From the NCBI GenBank assembly GCA_958299035.1, contig CATQJL010000112.1, forward strand, positions 41,792,833-41,856,832: a DNA stretch of 64,000 nt, given 5' to 3'. This document shows positions 37,101 to 46,100 of the stretch, one piece after another (the stretch's first letter is position 1; each line of letters begins with the position of its first letter). The stretch comes from Cylicocyclus nassatus (Eukaryota > Nematoda > Chromadorea > Rhabditida > Strongylidae). The translations under genes and the position numbers were made by a program. The notes below the pieces were generated by a model. It did no database searches. It saw only the letters and a list, made by a program, of their open reading frames with translations, and was not told where the DNA came from.

Positions 37101-40100
37101 AACCAGAACTGAGAAATGTGTGACTTATTGCGGTAAAAATTCAGAATTAAAAACTTATCGGACAACCTTACTGTATGAAGTTTCAAGCTCCAAAGCGCAG
37201 GTTGCAAAAATGCAGTCACGCTCAGGAAAAATGTTTTATGAGGGAAATTTTCCCAGTAATCTTTAAAATCAGCTGGGTAAAATTTATAATGCAAGAGTAT
37301 GACTAATATGTGCACAATTTCATCAAGCGACAACAACCCATGCATAGTGACAAGTAATGTAGGCAATAAACGTGTACGACAGAAACCAAGAGCAAGCAGG
37401 AACCACAATTTCGTCCGCAGCAGATAAATAAAATCAATTGTCGGAAAGCCGGCATACTTGAGCGCGTAAAAGAGGGTTTTCAACAGAGGCCTTTTTTTAA
37501 CTGCTCACAAATATTCCTTTGCAGCCAAGACAGGAATTTCTCTAGCTATAATGTGATCTCTTATAGTCTGCTGAATAATGGCAACCAAATATGATTACCT
37601 ATCCTTTTGTGGGAGCACTACTATGTCAAAGTAGACGGTTTTGGAGAGATGATAAATTGGTAAACTCAATAATTAATTGGTAAATTAGTAAAAATTAGTC
37701 GGTAAACCGTGGTAAATTTTCAAACTTTCGCTTTCCTCTCGCTTGCCTTTTAAAATATAGGACAATCCTTACGATAACAAATCTTTGCTTAATTCAACTA
37801 GAATTGATCAAAAATGTTGAATTTGGAAAGTTATAAACAGGGTCGAGCAAGAGGTGTGGCACTTAATCGTCGGATACAATTCCCCATCCTTAATACGTTT
37901 CGGACTGCGAAATCGCGCGCGGCAAAAAAGAGTGCACTTTTAGCCGTTAGCCAAAAAAGGGGCATTATTTCGTAGACTGTGTGCTATATCTGTATTAAGA
38001 ATGTCAGATAAGCTCCATATACCAATTTCTGAAGGAATTCGAAGTGTTTGAATTTTGTCACTTAAGAAAGACTCCCATGTTTTTTCGAAAGATAGGGACA
38101 AGATTTTGATCTCTAATGGTATCCAGAAGTAACTTTGTTGCACACTGTACATTACTGTAACTAACAAGGGAAGTCACTTGACTTAGGTTGGGCTTTTGAA
38201 ATGAAACACATATGGTAAGAATCAGCTTGAAATGCTGATTTCAAATCTGCTTTCCCTAGCTGCGAAGCGTTCCTCTGAAGCGAATTATGAGCTTTTTCCT
38301 GAGCAAATTTTGCGTGTTGACCGACTTAAGCATGCTACGGTATCATCAACTAGTAGTGGTTCAAATGCATATCATACCCTACCAAAGCCAAACCACTCAA
38401 TTTGATGTTATTTTGATTTTCCACCGCTTTTTGGGCAGATTTTCTTCTAAAGACCTTCTTTCCATATTCACTTGTATGTCAATGACACATACTAAAAAAG
38501 CTCATAACTCGCTTCAGAGGAATGCTTCGCAGCTAAGGATAGCATATATGGAATCAGCGTTCCGAGCTGGTTCTAAATATATGTGTCTCATTTTAAAAGC
38601 CCGACCTAAGTTAAGTGACTTCCCTTGTAAGTTTTTTCTCTTTGAAATCAAAGCAAAGAGATGATCGACATCGCACGCGTCGTTTGCATTGCCGCGCTTT
38701 GTTGCAACCGTTGTTTGATTTGCCCTCATATCTCCTAAATGAATACCGGTGGCACAGCTCCATAATGTCATTCAGAAAGCAGGAGCCTAGGCCTTTAGGT
38801 TGGTAATCTTGAGATAAAAGAAAACCTCTTATGAACGTCAAAGAGATCCTTCAAATCAGTGTGCTGCACCATGTGCAGCACCGGTCCGAAACGGTCCGAA
38901 ACGTGTTAAGTTCTGCCCGGATACTCCCCCCCCCCCCAGCATTTTCGTTTGCCTGCCGTAGTCATGACATAAAGGCTCTACCAAACATGATTAGTAACAT
39001 TATTATATAACATTAGATGGTAAACCCGGCTCCGCCCGGGGCCAAACTTTGCACACATACACTTCGGGGCAGGGAGCGTGTCATAGTCCACTTTTCGTTA
39101 TCGATCGATGTCGATTTCACCGATTTTTTGCAAATTTTGAGCTACGGGGCTGGGATTTTGCACAGGGGGGTAATCGAGCATGCTGATCACCCCCGTGGGG
39201 GTGATCAGCATGTTCAAATCAGTGTGGGTGATCAGCATGTTCAAATCATTTTGCACAGGGGGGTAATCGAGCATGCTGATCACCCCCCACGGGGGTGATC
39301 AGCATGCTCGATTACCCCCCTGTGCAAAATCCCAGCCCCGTAGCTCACATTTTGCAAAAAATCGATAAAATCGACATCGATCGATAACGAAAAGTAGCCT
39401 ATGACACGCTCCCTGCCCCGAAGTATATGTGTGCCAAGTTTGGTCCCGATCGGTTCAGAAATAAAAATTTCTATTCCGCACATACGTACAGACATACATA
39501 CAGACAGACATACATACATACAGACAGACATTCAGCTTTATATATAAGATTATTATATCGTAATTATCATGTCCGTAACAAAAGTTTTTCAATGTTCTCC
39601 AAAAATGTGCTTACGTCATCACAAAAGCCCAAAAAATTTGTAAAATGTGCTGTAGTAAAATCAGTATGTGCAAAATTTCTGTTGCACAATTTTCAGATTT
39701 AACGGAAAAAATGTCAACGGCTTATTTCATAATGGTTCTCTATGATGGAAGTTCTTACCGTCACACTACAGCAATAAAGAACGATTGATGATGAATCTTT
39801 TTGGAGGTAACTTAACCCTTTGGGAATAGACTTTTTTCCCGTGGGTGAGAGAACTAGTCACCTATTGATGTTAATGGAGAAGCATTAGTAAATCAACACA
39901 GCGAAGTTTGAAGCTTTGTCGATAACGAAATGCTTTTAATTTTGATTTTTTGTCCAAACTTTCTTCTAATTTTGAGATTTTTTGGAACAAACGTAGAACC
40001 GCGGACTCATAGTAGCTGATCCCGCATAACACCATACTTCACATCTGTAGTAATAGTGCGTACATGTCTCAGCTATCTAAAAAGATGACGGGCAACTTAT

Positions 40101-43100
40101 TAGCGTGCTTTGACCGAGGCAATTATTGATTTTTCACTTCTCAGTTTTACATGAAGATTCTTACATTGCTAACAGCACCAAGAATAAAATGGTGGGTTTC
40201 AAAACACTGTTAGGAGGGCAAAGAGTGTCTGGTACCTGTAGCAATAAGTAGCAAAATTCTGCTATTGCGCCAAAATTACTGTCTTCTGAAGTTGATGGCA
40301 GTTGCCACCACCAGGTCCGAAAGGGTTAGTGGGAGATGTGGCACAACTCAGGAAAAGTTATGGCTGCCACACCTTCTCAAGAACTGTGCCACTCCCGTCC
40401 CCCCCCCCCCTCCCCCCTCTCTCTATTGACTTATATCTGTATTTTTATGTAGTTGCCACTGCTAAACCTCTTCTTTACACGGTAAATTTATTCAGAACTA
40501 GCTGGCTTACCCGGCTCCGCCGTATGTTCCGAATAGAAAATTCCATTTCTTGACCGATCCGGACCAAACGTGGCACACATACACTTCGGGCCCCGGCGGT
40601 GGGACCCCCGTGGGGTGATCAGCATGCTCGATCACACCCCTCTCCCAAATTCCAGCCCCCTAGCTCAAATTTTGCAAAAAATCGATAAAATCGATATCGA
40701 TCGATAAAAAGTAGCCTGTGACACCCGCCCTGCCCCGAAGTGTATGTGTGCCAAGTTTGGTCCCGATCGGTTCAGAAATGGAATTTTCTATTCGGAACAT
40801 ACGTACATACAGACATACAGACAGACAGGCAGACAAACAGACATTCAGCTTTATATATAAGATTTTCTCCTAGAGAAAAATATAGTCGTTTTTCCTCACC
40901 TACGCGAGTGGAAAATACTGCGAAAATATTGGGTTACGATAACATGCTAAGTCTGCGCTACTACGAGAATCGCGAGGGAAGGAGTCAAGAATAAATAGAT
41001 TCGATGGCGCCTGAACCTCGTAATTTTCATATAAGTGATTTAAACATGATTGTTCTTCTCTAGCCCGAAATAACGAAAGCGAAAAATGGGACAAAGTAGG
41101 TTTTGGTTTGTTCTTGATTGCATATGTGGGAGTTATTCAAAATGGGATTCCTAGCGTGAGCAAGGAATTAGTAGTTCTTGGTATAAAGTGCAGAAAAGTA
41201 GTTAATTCACCTTTGAAACAAACTCAACATGTTCGTAAGTGACCGTCTCATTTAGGTGGGTGAATATAAATATAAAAACCTCGGAATTCGCTGAACCTTT
41301 AAATGGGTATTTACCATGCTAATCACCAAGATGATGCTCTTATGCTTTAAGGGTTCTTTAATTATGCTTACGTACCGATACGATGGTAGGCCAAAGCATC
41401 GTGTGATAGTATTTTGTTTAATGGAAATATCTGCTATTGTTAACTAATATCATGTTATCGCTACCCGATAACGACCTCCCCCCTCCCTCCCTGGCCCTTC
41501 TATGCGACCCCTCAGGTGTGGTACGCCACATCCACGCAGAGACCCTGGTTATAACATTTCAACAACACAACAAATCAGAAAATCTACAAATTGGACAGAA
41601 CTTTGGGAACAAACTATTCAGCTTTACAGAAGGAGACGTTTCCTGCCACCGTCCAACTGAAATTCCAGAACTTTGTGCTTGCCTGTTCGACCTAACCATT
41701 TTCCCATTTTAACATCGGTTGTAGTTTGTACTTGTCTCCAAGGTACTGTACAAAGTTGAATCCTGGGATACTGTCGCCATGTCGTCTTTACGGTGCACTA
41801 ACATCACGATCTCGCCCACGCATACGAGAGATTGCTCCATCTTTGTGCCCAACAAATACGATTACAAAGGAAAAAAACCGATGAGTTGCTCTTATCATGA
41901 GAGGAACAGATGAGAAATGGACACGCAATTCACATCAGTTAGCAAGAGAAGTAGAAGTCGCAAGTGTGGTGTGAGACAGGAAACAAAACTAAATGGATGG
42001 ATTGGTTAGTGATCGTCAAGGAATGTCTTGGCTGTAATTTCTTCAAATGAGCGAGGTCAGTAAACCGCAGTTGAGGAGTTGGCAACGGGCTAAAGACTAA
42101 CAGCGGCATTTTCCATCTGCAAGGTGAGGAAAATGGAGGAACCAGTGCTGTCCAAACGCCCACGTGCGTACTACTCGTAGCTCGATGAATGTTGCATATT
42201 AACATCGACACAGTTCATAAATGGGTGTTTCCAGATTTTGAAACAACAATCGTAGTAAGAGTATTAAAGAGAAATTGAAAATGGTTGATTGCCTTAATTA
42301 TGGAGCTGATGAAAAGATGGCGCCGTGCATGTCTAGTGATATCGTAAGAGGATTTCCGGAAATATCATTATGTACACCAGATCTCCTCGTCACTCACCTA
42401 AAACTAGCGGTTGTGCGCAATATTTTGCATGCAGTGGCGAAAGCAATGCAGGAATCTCTCATGGTGGTGCGCGAGATGGCGACAAAATGACTTTCCTCAC
42501 AAGTAGGTCTGAAAATTCTAGATCATAGTTGAGGAATGTGACGGAAATAATGCTACATTTTCTTTGTACTAACCATTTACACACGCAGGGTAACAAACAG
42601 TGAAACAAACAATGTTTTGAGGCAAGCTTGTCTAAATCGAGATGTTGTTCTTGGAACATCCCACCAAACAACATCAAATGGCAGCTGATACATAACAGAT
42701 TGCACAATTCTACTTGTGTCATAAAAACTGCGTTTTAGCCCCAGTAGATAAATGGTGTAATGAATTTGGAACTATTCACAATATATAATGTCTAAACCGT
42801 CACCAATGTACATCAATGAAAGAGCCCGAACGCTACTTACAGGGTAATGGTCAGGTCGAAGTGGCCAATAAATAAGCTGACTTTTCGAGGCAGCACGGGC
42901 GCTGTCAAATCTGTTTTCCTTGTCTGGAAAACGCCTTTGTAGGCGAAGTTATGAGCAGCTTTACTGCGAAAAAATTGTACACAAAATTTGCAGAACTAGG
43001 CACATTATTGCCCTTTTAGCTCACCTCTAGGCAAGGACCATATGAAGTGACCTAGCTGCATGTATTGGCCCAGCATTAAGCCGACAATGGCTCTGTACAA

Positions 43101-46100
43101 TCAGGTACACGAACAGTTTCTTAGCAAAATAATGGCCTTCCACGGTTTATTACTTCATCCTCAAAAGTGTTTTGCAGACAAGGAAGACAGGTTTAGAGTC
43201 AGCATTTTATGCTGCATCTAATGCTGCAGCTTGTTTGCATTGGCCACTTCGATTTCGGACCATTCCCTTGTTAGTTGTGAACGAGCCTCCAGCAAATGAA
43301 AAAACGAGGGAGCAGAGTCCGCCTAGGAAACATGAAGCCATGACCGACCACGATGACGAACAGTATTGAGTGTCTCAGCTATCTTTTACCATCTTAGTCG
43401 TGAAGGTAAGATTGCCGCTTCCAAAGAGCTAAAACGTCATTCATGGTGTCGCGGAAATCAAATGGCAAAAATGAGCAGCTCTCCATTAAGGGCAATTTTC
43501 TGCCATGCATACTTGGTTTCGGCATAAAATACCCCACGCTAAATAGCTGATTCCCAAAGGGATTGCTCAGTCGTTAATCATCTATCATCAGTGTAACCTT
43601 ACGTTGCTGTCAGAAAGAGCTTTTTATCATTTCGCTGCTTTTCTCCGACTTTCGTTGACTCATCCGCTGACTGCTACTGATTGTCTTAGAGTGGTGTCTC
43701 TAAAAATCCAAATCCTCGTATTTGATGAGTCAGAGAATAGTTTGCGGTTAGGTTTAGGATGAAGATAGCTTCTTGATTTTGATATTCTAATTAATAGAGA
43801 CAAAAAATTTACTTTAGGTATTCTCATTTCAATTTACATTTGCTCAACAGTATCGATAGCGATCCACCACACTCTCGAAGTCAGAGTACTTCAAGTATAT
43901 AGTACATAGCACATTGACTACACTTGCAGTTTTATTTTATGAAAAGTACCATGCTACCGGCTTTTGTGTGCGTTATGGTGTGCTACGCTTGCATTTTCAG
44001 TTCTAGACGGATCTACCTCCATACAACCAACATAGAAAGCACAAATATTTATAACTCAAGTATGGATTCTTCTTTTTTCCTGTATTATTGATGGTCTGCC
44101 ACTTTTTGCAACTGAAGCAAGTTGGTAGCATGCTATAGAGATCGATTACGCAATTCGCTGGAACATGAAAGAAGCCGAATATCATGTCTACAGAATGCCA
44201 TGCGAAAAAGACAAGGACACTGAGATTTACACGAACTATACTGCTTTTCCTGACTACCGATGCATTGCAGTGAGTACCTCAGTTTTCGTAAAGCAAACAA
44301 ATTGAACACCTTGCCAAAAGTTTTGCCATTTTACTTTGAATATTTATAAAATTGCATATTAACACTTGAAAAATTTTATTGCTGCTGGTTTCGACGATGA
44401 TATTTCAGAAAGGAAATGGCACCGCTAGTGTTATTTTGATGGGAGATTCGATTGCATGCAGAGCGTATGCGCTTGTTCACGATATCTTCAAAGGCCGTTA
44501 TCGCAACCTCCGACTTTTTTCGAGACCTAGTGCGTTTAGAATAAGATTCTTGGCTGCACATATATTCAGCGGTTTATATAAGGTTGCCCTTTTTTATGGT
44601 GTTCGAGGGAAATGTCTGAAATTATAAGAAAAGTTGTGCAGCGAGAGAAACCAGACGTTATATTGTATACTAGCTGGCTTGCCCGGCTCCGCCGGGCCTG
44701 CCAGCTAGACCCGTGTACGTATGTTCCGAATAGAAATTTTTATCTCTGAACCGATTGGGACCGAACTTTGCACACATACACTTCGGGGCAGGGAGCGTGT
44801 CACAGCCCACTTTTCGTTATCGATCGATGTCGATTTTACCGATTTTTTGCAAAATTTGAGCTAGGGGGCTAGGATTTTGCACAGGGGGGTAATCGAGCAT
44901 GCTGATCACCCCTTCGGGGTGATCAGCATGCTCGATTACCCCCTCTGCCAAATCCCAGCCCTCTAGCTCGAATTTTGAAAAAAAATCAATAAAATCGATA
45001 TCGATCGATAACGAAAAGTAGCCTATGACACGCTCCCTGCCCTGAAGTATATGTGTGCCAAGTTTGGTCCCGATCGGTTCAGAAATAAAAATTTGTATTC
45101 GGAACATACGTACATACATACAGACAGACAGACATACAGACAGACAGACAAACAGACATTCAGCTTTATATATAAGATAAGATGCAGCGTACGTGAGTGC
45201 TCAAGCTTCACGTACTTATAATGACCGCAATGACTTTGTTTCAGATATTTTCGTTTTAATGCTCCAATCATAGAACTGGATACAGATTTTGTTTACAAAC
45301 AGTCTCAAAGCAACATTGAGTTTATCAGGTGATATCTGGTTGATAAGCCGTAAATGTGCTTGAGCTTTACCTTTCGTTTCTTAATTCAAAAGTCATTTGC
45401 ATTAGACTGTCACTAATAAAAAGATGTGCTAGGCAAGACTTCTGTACGAATATAATGCTAAAGTTAGTTTAAGTAAATACACGAAACATTTTGTTCTTGA
45501 TCTGCCTTATTGCACGCCTGGAATCAATGTTGGTGCTAGTCTTGCAAGAAAACTTCAGCTTGGTCTTCTGCCTGGTAATGAATTCGTGATCACTTGGAAG
45601 GCAAGCGTTTCGAAAATGCAAAATGCTTCGCTTTTTTCAGTTTTAGATTACAGCAGTGCGCCGAAAGGACACGTTATCAAACGGTACGATTGCGCTCACT
45701 AAAATGTGACAAATGCATCATGAACGATGTGAACAAGGTGAGATAGTAGATTAAAAGCACCGTCCACTCTTAATCTCGACTTCCATGTTCTTGTCGTCCC
45801 TGATTGTTTTCCGGGGTTTTCTCCTGTCCCTGATTCCGAATTTGAAGTCGAGAGTCCGCGAAAACTTCAACAAGCCCTGTACCGGAGAATCAGCGGGAAG
45901 GCTTTTTCGAGTGGTGTTGGATGGACGAGTATGGATGGGGGGCATTACTGAAAAAGGCGGTGCCGCTTAGGGGCTACCGTGCCTCTTCGTTATTCCGGAA
46001 ACGATTTTCTATTTTGCGCCGTGACTTGGGCATTAACTTAATAGGGATCCTGCCATCATCTGCGGCCAAAAGCAATACCCCTAAACTCAAAGTGGAAGGT

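Noticed and set aside
37067..37483. 138-codon - strand open frame with hydrophobic stretches
   Set aside because: It begins inside a transposon arm and has no family motif; tested as a possible OAC helix, but it is on the wrong strand.
39015..39550. CRISPR-like alternation of GATCAGCATG units
   Set aside because: The units are arms of a foldback transposon with irregular spacing; the context is eukaryotic.
43554..43700. Possible penultimate-helix exon after a CTGTCAG acceptor
   Set aside because: The translation has no helix like the family and no good donor.
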